DNA of 33,806 nt from Comamonadaceae bacterium (GCA_947373105.1 CANBWK010000022.1:1-33806); one strand, 5' to 3'; counted from the stretch's first letter, positions 6,630-15,996 are shown. Program-made: numbers and translations. Notes: generated by a model not told the origin, from the sequence alone.

Positions 6630-8150
6630 TCAGGCCTCTATGTGCATCAGTGACAAGCCTATGGCCCCACGACGACGCAGCCATGGGCTGGGACGGTATC
6701 GGGCATCGCCATAGACAGTTTGAAGGTTGAACAGAACTTCTAGCACGTTGGTGGGGCCTAATTTGTCACCCAAAGCCAACGGTCCTACAGGGTAGCCCAG
6801 TCCCAAGGTGACTGCTGTATCAAGGTCTTGCGGACTGCATACATTTTGTTGGCACATGTCTGAAGCAACGTTCACGATATTGCCAACAACACGCTGGGTT
6901 ACAAAGCCGCCGCTGTCGCGGATGACGCTGACTGCTTTACCATCGCGGGCAAACAGAGCGTGCGCTGCGTCGCGCATGTCGCGGCGCGTGGCTGGGTTGG
7001 TCGCCAAAACACGGCGTTTGGTGGCTGCATCTTCAAACAGCATGTCAATCCCTACTGTGCGTGCAGGGTCCAAACGCTCAACCACGGCGACCGTGGTGAT
7101 GTCAAAACCCAAAGGTGCGACGATGGTCAGTGCAGCAGGGGAGGGAGATGCGCCAGTTTCAATTTGGGCACCCAATTCCTTCAGCAGTTGCAATAACTCC
7201 AAGCGACGTGAAGCACGGGTAGAGACCCAGACAGGCGGCATGTCATTCACTTGAGGTGCTGGCGGTTCAGCAGGCATCTGCGCTTTTCCGTCAACATATT
7301 TGTAAAAACCTTCGCCCACTTTTTTGCCGAAGATGCCGCCTGCCATTCGTTGCGCTGTAATGACACTCGGACGGTAGCGTGGTTCTTGATAGTACTGGTT
7401 GTAGATGGACTCCATGACAGGGTGAGAGACATCCAAGGCTGTCAGATCAAACAATTCAAAGGGCCCCAGTTTGAAGCCGGCCTGGTCTTTCAGTATTCGA
7501 TCGATGGTTGCGAAATCTGCCACGCCTTCGTTGACAATGCGCAGCGCTTCTGTGCCATAGCCGCGACCTGCGTGGTTGACGATAAAGCCTGGTGTGTCTT
7601 GGGCCTGTACGGGGTTATGCCCCATTTGCTTGGCATAGACTGTCAATTGATCGCAGACATGGGGTGCTGTTCTGATCCCCGCAATCACCTCCACGACTTT
7701 CATCAGGGGTACCGGGTTGAAAAAATGGTAACCCGCAAATTGACTGGGTCGTTTCAGACCTGCGGCAATGGCGGTCACGGACAGAGAAGAGGTATTGGTG
7801 ACCAGCACGCATTGGGGGTTGACCACATCTTCGAGTTCTGCAAATAAACTTCGTTTGATGTCAAGGCGTTCCACGATGGCCTCGATGACCAGATCGCATT
7901 GAGCTAGGTCTTGCATGCTGCTGGCGGCCAAGAGTCGACTCTTGTGACCTGAAACTACTTCTGGGCTCAGTCGGCCTTTCTCTTGTAATTTGTCCCATTG
8001 ATCAAAAACGGCTTCTCGGGCTTTTTGAATGGCTGCTGGTTGGGTGTCGAAGAGCCAGACTTGGCTGCCCGATTGAGCGGCAATTTGGGCGATGCCACGG
8101 CCCATGGCACCGGCACCAATGATGGCTACATGTTCGAAAGCAAGGGTCAT
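6630..8150 (-). CDS. paaH: 3-hydroxyacyl-CoA dehydrogenase, PaaH-like (3-hydroxyadipyl-CoA dehydrogenase family)
   Basis: The 506-residue NAD-dependent enzyme would oxidise a 3-hydroxyacyl-CoA to the 3-keto form. The N-terminal Rossmann domain has IIGAGAMGRGIAQ (10-22) and ELVE-type VIEAIVERLDIK (88-99). The catalytic region has NTSSLSVT (119-126) and GYHFFNPVPLMKVVEV (140-155), where His142 is the expected catalytic base. Two C-terminal 3HCDH helical domains follow: DTPGFIVNHAGRGYGTEA (185-202) and DSGGFVTQRVVGNI near residue 415. Two such domains and a length near 500 fit the PaaH/HbdA class of phenylacetate degradation better than fatty-acid FadB. No thiolase (paaJ) or paaABCDE genes are in the window, so the symbol is a family label. 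It heads the acyl-CoA run, 43 bases after the MFS gene. Confidence 0.85.
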   Translation of the reverse strand: MTLAFEHVAIIGAGAMGRGIAQIAAQSGSQVWLFDTQPAAIQKAREAVFDQWDKLQEKGRLSPEVVSGHKSRLLAASSMQDLAQCDLVIEAIVERLDIKRSLFAELEDVVNPQCVLVTNTSSLSVTAIAAGLKRPSQFAGYHFFNPVPLMKVVEVIAGIRTAPHVCDQLTVYAKQMGHNPVQAQDTPGFIVNHAGRGYGTEALRIVNEGVADFATIDRILKDQAGFKLGPFELFDLTALDVSHPVMESIYNQYYQEPRYRPSVITAQRMAGGIFGKKVGEGFYKYVDGKAQMPAEPPAPQVNDMPPVWVSTRASRRLELLQLLKELGAQIETGASPSPAALTIVAPLGFDITTVAVVERLDPARTVGIDMLFEDAATKRRVLATNPATRRDMRDAAHALFARDGKAVSVIRDSGGFVTQRVVGNIVNVASDMCQQNVCSPQDLDTAVTLGLGYPVGPLALGDKLGPTNVLEVLFNLQTVYGDARYRPSPWLRRRGAIGLSLMHIEA

Positions 8151-8193
8151 ATCAACTCAAAAACAAAAAAGAACAAAAACGAATAAAAGTACA

Positions 8194-9378
8194 TTATCCG
8201 TGCACTTGGGGTTCAGGCGGCAGAGGATGGCTGATGGCGTAACGACTCGCTTGCCAACTCACGACCATAGACAAGATCAGGCCGAGGGTGCTGAACCAAG
8301 GCAAACTGGTCATCCCTTGTTGAATGATGAGAAAGCCACCTGCTGCTGCACCGATTGCTTGACCGGCATAGATGGCGGAACTGTTCAAAGCAATGGATGC
8401 AGAAGCCAATGCAGGCGACAGTTGGAGCAGCCTGGCTTGCTGCGCCGAGTTGGTGGCGAATACCCCCAGCCCCCAAGGTATAAATGCGACGATGATCCAG
8501 TCAAGTGAATTCCCCAAGGACCAGATCCCCAGTCCCAAAACCATGAATCCCAAAGATACCATGACGCTTTTTGAGGGCCCAATGCGGTCAATATAGCGTG
8601 CAATGAACATGTTTCCTGTGAAGCCTGAAATGCCGTAAATCAGCAGCAAAAGGCTCAAGCCAGCAGCCGTCACGCCCAGGTGAATTTTCAAATAAGGGGC
8701 CAAATAACTGAACAGCACGAACTGACCAGCACCAGAGACCATCGTCACACAGACGGTGAACATCAGGGTAGGTGAGCTTAGGGTGGTCCACCATGCAGAA
8801 CGAGATAAGGCCGGTGGAACAATCCCTGAAGGGAGGGAGCGCCAGAGCCATAGGGCACTGAACGAGGACAATACACTGATCAATGCAAACGCATATCTCC
8901 AGCCGACAGTGCCGCCAAGCCATGCGCCTAGAGGCGTACCGATCACCGATGCAATGGACCATCCTAAAAAAATGAAAGTGATGGCCCTGCTTCGCTGGTT
9001 TGCAGGGACAAGTAAACCGATGCACGATGCTGCTTGGGGGGTGTAAATTGCTGCTCCCGCCATGGCCAATGCACGCCAAATCAACAGTGTGGAAAACTGG
9101 TCTGACATGGCCGCCAAGGCATGCAAAGCGGCGTACCAGAACAAGCTGGCTGTGAGGAGTTTTTTCCGATCCCAGCCTGCAAGCCAAGCAGCAAAAACAG
9201 GTGCGCCAATACAGGTAAAGAGTGCCGATGTGGAAATCAATTGTCCTGTGGTTGCGACGGAAACATCGAGTGAGGTGCTGATCTCGGCCAGAGTTCCAAT
9301 GGCCATCATGACACCCGTCCCGATTACAACGTTACCCAGCATCAAAGGCCACAGGACACGCGGCAATGGGTTGTTCAT
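8194..9378 (-). CDS. Major facilitator superfamily transporter (AraJ/DHA1-like)
   Basis: The 394-residue protein is very hydrophobic, with about twelve predicted membrane spans and no signal peptide. The family's loop 2-3 signature shows as AAWLAGWDRKKLL (about 63-75), and a motif C-like GWSIASVIGTPLGAWLGG follows in the fifth span. This resembles proton-driven drug or sugar-efflux-type DHA1 members such as AraJ. Substrate cannot be assigned. It starts 30 bases after the D-2-hydroxyacid dehydrogenase stops, in the same direction, and precedes the PaaH-like gene by 43 bases. It may export or import a hydroxy-acid metabolite, but that is context inference only. Confidence 0.88.
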   Translation of the reverse strand: MNNPLPRVLWPLMLGNVVIGTGVMMAIGTLAEISTSLDVSVATTGQLISTSALFTCIGAPVFAAWLAGWDRKKLLTASLFWYAALHALAAMSDQFSTLLIWRALAMAGAAIYTPQAASCIGLLVPANQRSRAITFIFLGWSIASVIGTPLGAWLGGTVGWRYAFALISVLSSFSALWLWRSLPSGIVPPALSRSAWWTTLSSPTLMFTVCVTMVSGAGQFVLFSYLAPYLKIHLGVTAAGLSLLLLIYGISGFTGNMFIARYIDRIGPSKSVMVSLGFMVLGLGIWSLGNSLDWIIVAFIPWGLGVFATNSAQQARLLQLSPALASASIALNSSAIYAGQAIGAAAGGFLIIQQGMTSLPWFSTLGLILSMVVSWQASRYAISHPLPPEPQVHG

Positions 9379-9408
9379 TTGCCGGTCGAAGTAAATTTTT
9401 CGACGCGT

Positions 9409-10416
9409 TTAGCGGCGTACTTGCAAAGCACCGGGATTGACGATATTGGTCGGTGTGCCTTTGATGAAGTTAACGACATTGTCAAATGCCGCACCAAAAT
9501 ACAACTCGTAGTTGTCTTTTTCAACATAGCCGATATGAGGGGTGCAGATGCAGTTTTCCAACCGCAATAGGGCATGGCCTTGCAAGATCGGCTCATTCTC
9601 AAAAACGTCGATGGCAGCCAAACCGGGACGACCTCGATTCAAGGCGCTGATCAAGGCATCAGTTTCAATCAACTCAGAGCGCGAGGTGTTGACGATCAGT
9701 GCCGTTTGTTTCATCCGTGAGAGGTCTTCCAATTTGACGATGTTGCGGGTTGCGTCGTTCAAGCGCAAGTGCAACGACAAGACATCGCACTCTTCAAAAA
9801 AAGCATTGCGGTTTGTTGCAGGAATAAAACCATCTTGCGCTGCACGGGCGCGTGAGGCCTCGCTTCCCCACACAAGCACCTGCATGCCAAAAGCTTTGGC
9901 ATAAGCTGCAACCAGTTGACCAATTTTGCCGTACCCCCAAATACCCAGGGTTTTACCGCGCAGAACGGTGCCCATGCTGAAGTTGACTGGCATTGACGCC
10001 GACTTCAAGCCCGATTGTTGCCAGGCACCGTGCTTCAAATTTCCAATGTATTGAGGTAATCTGCGAGCCGCGGCCATGATGAGTGCCCAAGTCAACTCAG
10101 CCGGTGCATAGGGCGAGCCAGTGCCTTGTGCAACGGCTATGCCGCGTTCGGTGCAAGCATCTACATCGATGTGGGGGCCAGCATGGCCTGTTTGTGAAAT
10201 CAGTTTCAGGCGTGGTAATTTCTCAATCAACTGGCGATTCAGGGGTGTCCGCTCACGAATCAGTACGATCACGTCCGCGTCCTTCAGTCGAACAGAAAGT
10301 TGCCCAATGCCTTTGACCGTGTTCGTGTACACCTTGGCTGGGAAAGCATCAAGTTTGGTCGCGCAGTCGAGTTTTCGAACCACGTCTTGGTAGTCGTCAA
10401 GTATCACAATGTTCAT
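9409..10416 (-). CDS. D-2-hydroxyacid dehydrogenase family NAD-dependent oxidoreductase
   Basis: The 335-residue protein has the two-domain fold of D-isomer-specific 2-hydroxyacid dehydrogenases (phosphoglycerate and hydroxypyruvate dehydrogenase relatives). The NAD site is GIWGYGKIGQ in the middle. The catalytic triad residues appear in order: Arg in VNTSRSELI, Glu in DVFENEP and His in CTPHIGYVE. Two starts compete. ATG at 10416 gives MNIVILDDYQD, the typical beginning; ATG at 10425 is three codons longer and has AAGG four bases upstream. Longer readings overlap the spacer and look unnatural. There is no C-terminal ACT domain, so it is not the classical long serine-pathway SerA. Substrate unknown. 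It is followed by the MFS gene with a 30-base gap and preceded by a small conserved ORF. Confidence 0.88.
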   Translation of the reverse strand: MNIVILDDYQDVVRKLDCATKLDAFPAKVYTNTVKGIGQLSVRLKDADVIVLIRERTPLNRQLIEKLPRLKLISQTGHAGPHIDVDACTERGIAVAQGTGSPYAPAELTWALIMAAARRLPQYIGNLKHGAWQQSGLKSASMPVNFSMGTVLRGKTLGIWGYGKIGQLVAAYAKAFGMQVLVWGSEASRARAAQDGFIPATNRNAFFEECDVLSLHLRLNDATRNIVKLEDLSRMKQTALIVNTSRSELIETDALISALNRGRPGLAAIDVFENEPILQGHALLRLENCICTPHIGYVEKDNYELYFGAAFDNVVNFIKGTPTNIVNPGALQVRR

Positions 10417-10463
10417 AACACGCATTGTGCCTTGACGACACGCCCCGTCAGGGCGCGGACGTA

Positions 10464-10802
10464 TTAATGCGACAAGATTTGTGCCTCTTTTGCCGCAAGA
10501 CGTTCGAGTTCGGCGCAAACATCGGCCATTCGGCCTGAAATTCTCAGCCGACCTGAGCTTTCAGTGGTTGAACCTGCCTCACTGAGTCGAACAACCCGTA
10601 ATGGCTTGGGCGTTGGGTGTTTATCGCTCAAGTGCAAGCCATTTGAACTGCCATTGACCGTGTTGCGTGCCCATGCTTGTGGTGTAACACGGCGTTGGAT
10701 GCGCAATGCAGGATGGCTGCAGGGGGCTTTTGCTGGAGTTTTGGTGACCCAAGTGCTCATTTGCGCAAGTACCGAAGAAAAGGAGAAAAGTGCGATTCCC
10801 AT
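10464..10802 (-). CDS. Small conserved-looking protein (112 aa), function unknown
   Basis: The ATG at 10802 has AAAGG six bases upstream, which supports it over the start at 10850. The 112-residue product begins with MGIALFSFSSVLAQMSTW, a short hydrophobic stretch too weak to call a signal peptide. The middle is rich in Pro, Arg and Thr, and the C-terminus is a well-formed charged segment, GRLRISGRMADVCAELERLA, likely an amphipathic helix. I have the impression that this C-terminal motif recurs in Burkholderiales hypothetical proteins, but cannot verify it. It lies about 45 bases before the D-2-hydroxyacid dehydrogenase on the same strand and may be cotranscribed. One cysteine pair is present, with no metal motif. 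Confidence 0.55.
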   Translation of the reverse strand: MGIALFSFSSVLAQMSTWVTKTPAKAPCSHPALRIQRRVTPQAWARNTVNGSSNGLHLSDKHPTPKPLRVVRLSEAGSTTESSGRLRISGRMADVCAELERLAAKEAQILSH

Positions 10803-10930
10803 GTGAAACCTTTCGTGGATGCAGTAGGTTGACATAGGCAGGATTGACAATTGGACGTACCTCCCCAGGGCTAGCGGTTAAAACCACCAGCGCCCGCCAC
10901 CCGGAGACGTACGTAAAAAAGGGGGCTGAC

Positions 10931-11614
10931 CTACATCAGCAAGGTATTTCGGATGAGTCCGACCGCAAGGCCTTCGATGTCAAACGGCTCTTCAGGGTCA
11001 ACGACGATGATGTTGTAGTCAGGGTTTTCGGGCAGTAATTCGATCAAACTTCCAGTGCGACGCAGCCGTTTGACGGTTACTTCATCGCCCAATCTGGCCA
11101 CAACGATTTGACCGTTTCGAACCTCTTTGGTGGATTTAACGGCGAGCAAATCTCCATCCATGATGCCAGCGTCGCGCATGGACATACCTCTGACACGCAA
11201 AAGGTAATCAGGGCGCTCTTGAAAAAGATTGTTTTCAACGTGGTAAGTGGTGTCCACATGCTCTTGAGCCAAAATGGGTGAGCCTGCGGCAACCCGACCG
11301 ACAAGGGGTAATGCCCACTGAACGATATTGGAGAGGAAACCGTTGGCTGAATCCCCGTTGTTTCGCAATGGGCTTCGGGCAGCGCCTTTCAGTCGGATAC
11401 CTCTGGAGGTTCCGCTGACCAAATCAATCACGCCTTTGCGGGCCAAGGCTTGCAAGTGTTCTTCAGCTGCATTGGCAGATTTAAAGCCCAATGTGCGCGC
11501 AATTTCAGCGCGTGTCGGAGGCGCGCCGGTTTCGGCTATGCTGTTTTGAATCAGCTCCAAAATTTGCTGCTGTCTCGCCGTCAGTTTGGGGTGGTCTGTC
11601 ATTGACGTGATCAT
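10931..11614 (-). CDS. lexA: LexA repressor (SOS regulator)
   Basis: The 227-residue protein represses DNA-damage genes and inactivates itself by RecA-stimulated cleavage. The N-terminal winged helix-turn-helix contains [20 protein letters not shown] (about 34-53). The cleavage site is VAAGSP (Ala110-Gly111). The serine protease dyad is Ser145 in RGMSM and Lys182 in TVKRL, all intact. ATG at 11614 is preferred because AAGGA lies seven bases upstream; an internal ATG at 11602 has no such site. It is slightly longer than E. coli LexA (202 aa), as usual in betaproteobacteria because of a longer linker. Two abutting SOS boxes lie 18-56 bases upstream of the start, so it is almost certainly self-regulated. 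Confidence 0.98.
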   Translation of the reverse strand: MITSMTDHPKLTARQQQILELIQNSIAETGAPPTRAEIARTLGFKSANAAEEHLQALARKGVIDLVSGTSRGIRLKGAARSPLRNNGDSANGFLSNIVQWALPLVGRVAAGSPILAQEHVDTTYHVENNLFQERPDYLLRVRGMSMRDAGIMDGDLLAVKSTKEVRNGQIVVARLGDEVTVKRLRRTGSLIELLPENPDYNIIVVDPEEPFDIEGLAVGLIRNTLLM

Positions 11615-11631
11615 CTGGTTTTCCTTGAGGG

Positions 11632-11651
11632 TACTGTTTTCTTATCCAGTA
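11632..11651. promoter_or_regulatory. LexA binding site (SOS box 1)
   Basis: TACTG (11632-11636), ten spacer bases, CAGTA (11647-11651): a perfect five-base inverted repeat with the CTG-N10-CAG spacing known for LexA of gamma- and betaproteobacteria. It lies in the 71-base gap between divergent lexA and the asparaginase gene and abuts a second box. Confidence 0.93.
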
Positions 11652-11670
11652 ACTGTATTTTTAACCAGTT
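11651..11670. promoter_or_regulatory. LexA binding site (SOS box 2)
   Basis: AACTG (11651-11655), ten bases, CAGTT (11666-11670): a second perfect inverted repeat with CTG-N10-CAG spacing. It shares base 11651 with box 1 and ends 15 bases before the asparaginase start, so LexA bound here would cover that gene's translation-start region or promoter as well as lexA's. Confidence 0.9.
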
Positions 11671-11685
11671 TTTGAGGTTCTGCAA

Positions 11686-12642
11686 GTGGTTGATTCAAAT
11701 TCACGTCAAAAAATTGTCGTTTTAGGCACTGGCGGAACGATTGCGGGCCGGTCTGCGTTGGTAAATGACAACATTTCTTACGACGCAGCCCAAATTGATA
11801 TCGAATCTCTGACTCACGACATTCAGGGTTTAAAAAGCCATTTGGATGGTTATAAGTTGGATTTCGAGCAAGTGGCTCAAGTCGACAGCAAAGACATGAA
11901 TTTTGCAATCTGGGAGGCTTTGGCCCGACGCGTCGTCCAGCGTTTAGCCGAACCTGATGTTCGGGGCATCGTGGTTACGCATGGTACCGATACCATCGAA
12001 GAAACAGCGTACTTCCTTCGCTCTGTGGTGTGTGCAGATAAGCCCGTGGTCTTAACCTGTGCCATGCGGCCCGCCAGTGCCCTAAGTCCGGACGGTCCAC
12101 AAAACCTGTTGGATGCTTTTTCGGTGGTCATGGATGCCAATGCCTGCGGTGTGGTTGTGGTCTGCGCCGGTGTCGTGCATGCCGCTGAACATGTTCAAAA
12201 AATTCATCCTTACCGACTCGACGCCTTCAGTTCTGGGGACGCAGGTCCACTGGCTTGGATTGAAGAGGGACGAGTTCGTTGGTCCTTGACCCAAATGCCC
12301 ATGTATCTGACCTCCAGGGATGCGCTGACATTGCCAGACAGTGGGTCGTGGCCGCAAGTTGAGATCGTCTTGAACCACGTGGGTGCCACCGGTAAAGTGG
12401 TTGATTCTTTATTGAACGCCGGTATTGATGGCCTTGTAGTTGCTTGTACCGGTAATGGCACCGTTTCTGATGCCTTGATGGTTTCTTTGCAGAGGGCGAT
12501 GTCACAAGGGGTCAAGGTGGTTCGCTCTTCAAGGTGTGTCTTGGGGCGCGTGATCCCTGTGGCTGGCGCCTTGATCCCCGATTCGAGGGGTTTGAGTCCT
12601 GTCAAAGCGCGTGTGGCCCTGATGCTGTCACTCATGGACTGA
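11686..12642 (+). CDS. L-asparaginase (type I/II asparaginase family)
   Basis: The 318-residue enzyme hydrolyses asparagine to aspartate and ammonia. Signature 1 is VVLGTGGTIAG (11-21), holding the nucleophilic Thr15. Signature 2 is VVTHGTDTIEET (96-107), holding Thr101 and Asp102. CAMRPASALSPDGPQN and the HVQK lysine, aligned with Lys162 of E. coli AnsB, are also present, so the active site looks complete. No signal peptide is seen, which suggests a cytoplasmic enzyme. The start is GTG at 11686 with GAGG eight bases upstream; no in-frame ATG is near. It is divergent from lexA with both SOS boxes immediately upstream, and a strong terminator at 12691 ends it. Glutaminase side activity cannot be judged. 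Confidence 0.93.
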   Translation: MVDSNSRQKIVVLGTGGTIAGRSALVNDNISYDAAQIDIESLTHDIQGLKSHLDGYKLDFEQVAQVDSKDMNFAIWEALARRVVQRLAEPDVRGIVVTHGTDTIEETAYFLRSVVCADKPVVLTCAMRPASALSPDGPQNLLDAFSVVMDANACGVVVVCAGVVHAAEHVQKIHPYRLDAFSSGDAGPLAWIEEGRVRWSLTQMPMYLTSRDALTLPDSGSWPQVEIVLNHVGATGKVVDSLLNAGIDGLVVACTGNGTVSDALMVSLQRAMSQGVKVVRSSRCVLGRVIPVAGALIPDSRGLSPVKARVALMLSLMD

Positions 12643-12690
12643 CCTGACTAGCGCTTACAAGCGCAATTCAGGTCTTCGTCGATTTGCATT

Positions 12691-12717
12691 AAAAAAACCC
12701 GCTGAGCGGGTTTTTTT
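12691..12717. terminator. Bidirectional intrinsic terminator between asparaginase and adk
   Basis: Stem CCCGC (12698-12702)/GCGGG (12706-12710) with loop TGA is flanked by seven A and seven T bases. It can stop transcription of the asparaginase gene from the left and of adk from the right. Confidence 0.93.
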
Positions 12718-12736
12718 GAGGGGGCATCACTGCTGA

Positions 12737-13411
<675 letters not shown>

Positions 13412-13465
13412 TTATAAGTCAATGGCAGGTTCAAGAGCTTTTAAAGAGCACCAGAATCATAACCA

Positions 13466-13524
13466 GCCCATAGAGAATATCATGCGTTTCTCTCAATGGG
13501 CTTACGCCGCTGATCGGAGATCAG
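13466..13524. other. Two stem-loops between kdsB and adk
   Basis: The first hairpin pairs GCCCAT-AGAGAA (13466-13477) with the arm at 13488-13501, which reads TTCTCT, two bulged bases, then ATGGGC. The second pairs CTGATC (13510-13515) with GATCAG (13519-13524) around GGA. Neither has a T-run, so they are not standard terminators. They lie in the leader of adk, just after the kdsB stop, and could be a processing or attenuation element. Role unknown. Confidence 0.5.
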
Positions 13525-13531
13525 TGGTGAT

Positions 13532-14320
13532 TTAAACCATCTTAGATTGCGACCACAAGCTTCTGACTCGTTGCAAATCCTCGGGAGTGTCTACGCCAGG
13601 GCCCGGAGCTTGACCCGTCACATGCACGGCAATTTTGTAGCCATGCCACATGGCCCGCATTTGCTCAAGAGCCTCAGTGATTTCCACGGGGGCTTGGGTC
13701 AACTTGGGAAATTTTTTCAAAAACCCCGCTCTATAACCGTAGATGCCAATGTGACGCAGCGGAGGTGGATCAGGCAGTGCGGTTAACCCTTGTAAATTGC
13801 CATCTCGCCACCAAGGAATGGTTGCACGACTGAAGTACATCGCCAATTGGCGTGCATCCAAAATGACTTTGACCACGTTCGGATTTAGAAATTCGGCTAC
13901 CGAGTCAATGGCATGTGCGGCTGTGCTCATGCTGGCTTCAGGTCGGGCATCAAGGAGTGCTGCTACCTGATTGATCAGTTCAGGATCCATCAAGGGTTCA
14001 TCACCTTGAACGTTGACCACTAAGGTGCTGTCATCCCATCCCAGTTGTTGGCAGGTTTCTGCCAATCGGTCACTGCCGCTGGGATGGTCATCGCGGGTCA
14101 GTATGGCGACCACGTCATGTGCTTCACAAGCCTGAACGATGCTCAAGTGGTCTGCGGCGACTATGACCGATGCAGCTTGTGATTGTTGTGCACGTTGCGC
14201 AACTCGAACCACCATAGGAACGCCTGCGATGTCGGCTAAGGGTTTATTGGGCAATCGGCTTGATGCCAGTCGCGCAGGAATCACGACCATGAAGGGGGTC
14301 ATGTCAGAGGATAAATTCAT
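13532..14320 (-). CDS. kdsB: 3-deoxy-manno-octulosonate cytidylyltransferase (CMP-Kdo synthetase)
   Basis: The 262-residue enzyme activates Kdo with CTP to give CMP-Kdo for lipopolysaccharide inner core. The nucleotide site is [17 protein letters not shown] (12-28). [11 protein letters not shown] and HIGIYGYR are the other family signatures. It ends within the expected length. The start is uncertain: ATG at 14320 has no clear ribosome binding site, and ATGs at 14302 and 14290 are in frame. The first is kept because it leaves only 12 bases from the Trm112 stop. Its neighbours lpxK and exbBD fit an envelope-biogenesis operon. Confidence 0.96.
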   Translation of the reverse strand: MNLSSDMTPFMVVIPARLASSRLPNKPLADIAGVPMVVRVAQRAQQSQAASVIVAADHLSIVQACEAHDVVAILTRDDHPSGSDRLAETCQQLGWDDSTLVVNVQGDEPLMDPELINQVAALLDARPEASMSTAAHAIDSVAEFLNPNVVKVILDARQLAMYFSRATIPWWRDGNLQGLTALPDPPPLRHIGIYGYRAGFLKKFPKLTQAPVEITEALEQMRAMWHGYKIAVHVTGQAPGPGVDTPEDLQRVRSLWSQSKMV

Positions 14321-14332
14321 GCAGGTTAAGCC

Positions 14333-14539
14333 TTACACCAAAGGCGTTCGAGTGGGGATTGTTTCCAGCTCTTCGTTCGACAAAATGCGGGCTTCATTTT
14401 CCAGCAACACCGGTATGCCATCTCGCACTGGATAGGCTAATCGGGCACTTCGAGAACGTAATTCTTGTCGTTCTTTGTCCCAGTCCAAGTGTCCTTTGGT
14501 GACGGGGCAAACAAGCAGTTCTAACATTTTGGAGTCCAT
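14333..14539 (-). CDS. Trm112 family protein
   Basis: The 68-residue product matches bacterial Trm112/YcaR-like small proteins: [17 protein letters not shown] at the start and [18 protein letters not shown] in the C-terminal half. These proteins help or scaffold other enzymes, and in proteobacteria the gene habitually sits between lpxK and kdsB, as here. Only one cysteine remains of the usual zinc-type CPxCxG (here CPVTKG), so it probably does not bind zinc through that knuckle. I start at 14539 (MDSKMLEL), which matches the usual MDxKLLELL beginning. Starting at 14614 would overlap lpxK. No clear ribosome binding site is seen, so translation may be coupled to lpxK, which stops 29 bases earlier. 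Confidence 0.9.
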   Translation of the reverse strand: MDSKMLELLVCPVTKGHLDWDKERQELRSRSARLAYPVRDGIPVLLENEARILSNEELETIPTRTPLV

Positions 14540-14568
14540 ATCGGAATGATAATGGAGATTGGCAGGCG

Positions 14569-15555
14569 TCAAGCTTTCAGCACGGCATTGACTTGTTTGT
14601 CCAATGTCAACCAAAAAGAGGGTTCAGGCTCAAATTCCAAGCGTACGGCGAAGGCTTGGGGACAGGTTGCCCACAATTTCATGGCATCTTTTTCAGTACA
14701 CAGTAAGAGGTTGTGGTTGCTCGGAGGCGACCAAGCGCCAAAACTGTCGTGATCGGGCAGGTTGATTTTTTGATCAAGATGAAGTCCATGGGCTTCAAGC
14801 AGGTCAAAAAAGGCTTGTGGCTGAGCTATAGCGGCAACAGCATTGAGTGTTTGCTTTTTCAGAGAATGCAATGTGATGACATCGCCCATTGCGTTGATGG
14901 CTTGTTCGGACAATTGTCTTGTAGACGAAAAGCCTTCGGGGAAGGAGCGATGGCTGGTGTGTATCAATAAGTCGACTTTGCGAGGCCATGGCTCTCTTAA
15001 GGGGCCTGAAGGTAACAGGCGACCATTGCCAATGCCCCGTGAGTCCATTGCACATATTTCAATATCGCGTGCCAATGCGTAATGCTGCAGTCCATCGTCA
15101 CAGACCACAATGTCTGTTTGGGGGTAGGTTTTAAGCAAAGCCTTGGCGGCATCTAGGCGCTGCAATGCAACAAAAACAGGCACTTGACAACGCATGTGAA
15201 TCATCAAGGGCTCGTCTCCTACATCAAGAGGACTGTCGTATGCGAGGACTTGGCGGACATTCGTACTTGAACGGCCAAAGCCACGTGAGATCACACCGAC
15301 GTGGAAACCTGATGTTTTCAAATGCTCAACAATGGCCATAGTCAGAGGCGTTTTTCCGCCGCCACCGACCACTGCATTACCCACCACGATCACGACCGCA
15401 TTGACCTTTTCTGATTTGAAAACACCCCATCTGTACAAGATCCGGCGTACCCATACCAATACACGATAGAGCCAAGACAGGGGACTTAACAAGTTGGACA
15501 CCCATCCCTTGGTCAGCCAGATCTTAGGCACCATTGTTTTTAAATCAGGGCTCAT
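14569..15555 (-). CDS. lpxK: Tetraacyldisaccharide 4'-kinase (lipid A)
   Basis: The 328-residue inner-membrane-associated enzyme phosphorylates the 4' position of the lipid A disaccharide precursor using ATP. A hydrophobic N-terminal helix ([19 protein letters not shown]) anchors it. The P-loop-like [15 protein letters not shown] (57-71) is followed by [16 protein letters not shown] and [12 protein letters not shown], all typical of LpxK. Its start lies eight bases after the exbD stop, so the genes are tightly coupled. Confidence 0.97.
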   Translation of the reverse strand: MSPDLKTMVPKIWLTKGWVSNLLSPLSWLYRVLVWVRRILYRWGVFKSEKVNAVVIVVGNAVVGGGGKTPLTMAIVEHLKTSGFHVGVISRGFGRSSTNVRQVLAYDSPLDVGDEPLMIHMRCQVPVFVALQRLDAAKALLKTYPQTDIVVCDDGLQHYALARDIEICAMDSRGIGNGRLLPSGPLREPWPRKVDLLIHTSHRSFPEGFSSTRQLSEQAINAMGDVITLHSLKKQTLNAVAAIAQPQAFFDLLEAHGLHLDQKINLPDHDSFGAWSPPSNHNLLLCTEKDAMKLWATCPQAFAVRLEFEPEPSFWLTLDKQVNAVLKA

Positions 15556-15563
15556 ACCATGCT

Positions 15564-15989
15564 TCAGAACTCCGTAGCCTCAGAGGACTGGGTTGCGAAT
15601 GTCAATTGGGACAAGCCGCTTCGCCTTGCTGCCTCCATGGCATTCACTACGGCTTGGTGGCTGCTTGCGGCGTCCGCGCTGATCACCAAGATTGTGCTTT
15701 TGTCTGCCAGAGGTGTTAATGCGGCAGTCAAGGCGGCCACCGTTCGGCCATCAACAACGACTTTATTGACCGAATATGATCCTTGTGCATTGACCGTCAA
15801 GATAATTTGTCTTGGTTTCTCTGTTTGGCGTTGGTCGTCTGCGACGGGCAGCGTCAAGTTGATTTCGGTGAGCTTGGACCATGTGGTGCTGAGCATTAAA
15901 AAAATAACCACAACCAACAAGATGTCAATGAAGGGAATCAAGTTGATTTCCGGTTCGGCGGGTGAATTTCTGCGGAATTTCAATGTCAA
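15564..15989 (-). CDS. exbD: ExbD/TolR family biopolymer transport protein
   Basis: The 141-residue protein has a short cytoplasmic N-terminus, one membrane span (INLIPFIDILLVVVIFLML, about 15-33) and a periplasmic C-terminal domain. The conserved proton-path aspartate is Asp22 in PFIDILL. It works with ExbB to harness proton motive force for TonB-dependent outer-membrane uptake, or for TolA. No tonB or tolA is in the window, so which system it drives is open; the lpxK linkage is characteristic of this ExbD type in betaproteobacteria. It starts seven bases after exbB stops. Confidence 0.95.
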   Translation of the reverse strand: MTLKFRRNSPAEPEINLIPFIDILLVVVIFLMLSTTWSKLTEINLTLPVADDQRQTEKPRQIILTVNAQGSYSVNKVVVDGRTVAALTAALTPLADKSTILVISADAASSHQAVVNAMEAARRSGLSQLTFATQSSEATEF

Positions 15990-15996
15990 TCTCCAT

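Noticed and set aside
8588..9187. 199-codon minus-strand frame inside the MFS gene
   Set aside because: Alternate-frame shadow rich in Cys, His and Arg; the MFS frame has proper membrane spans.
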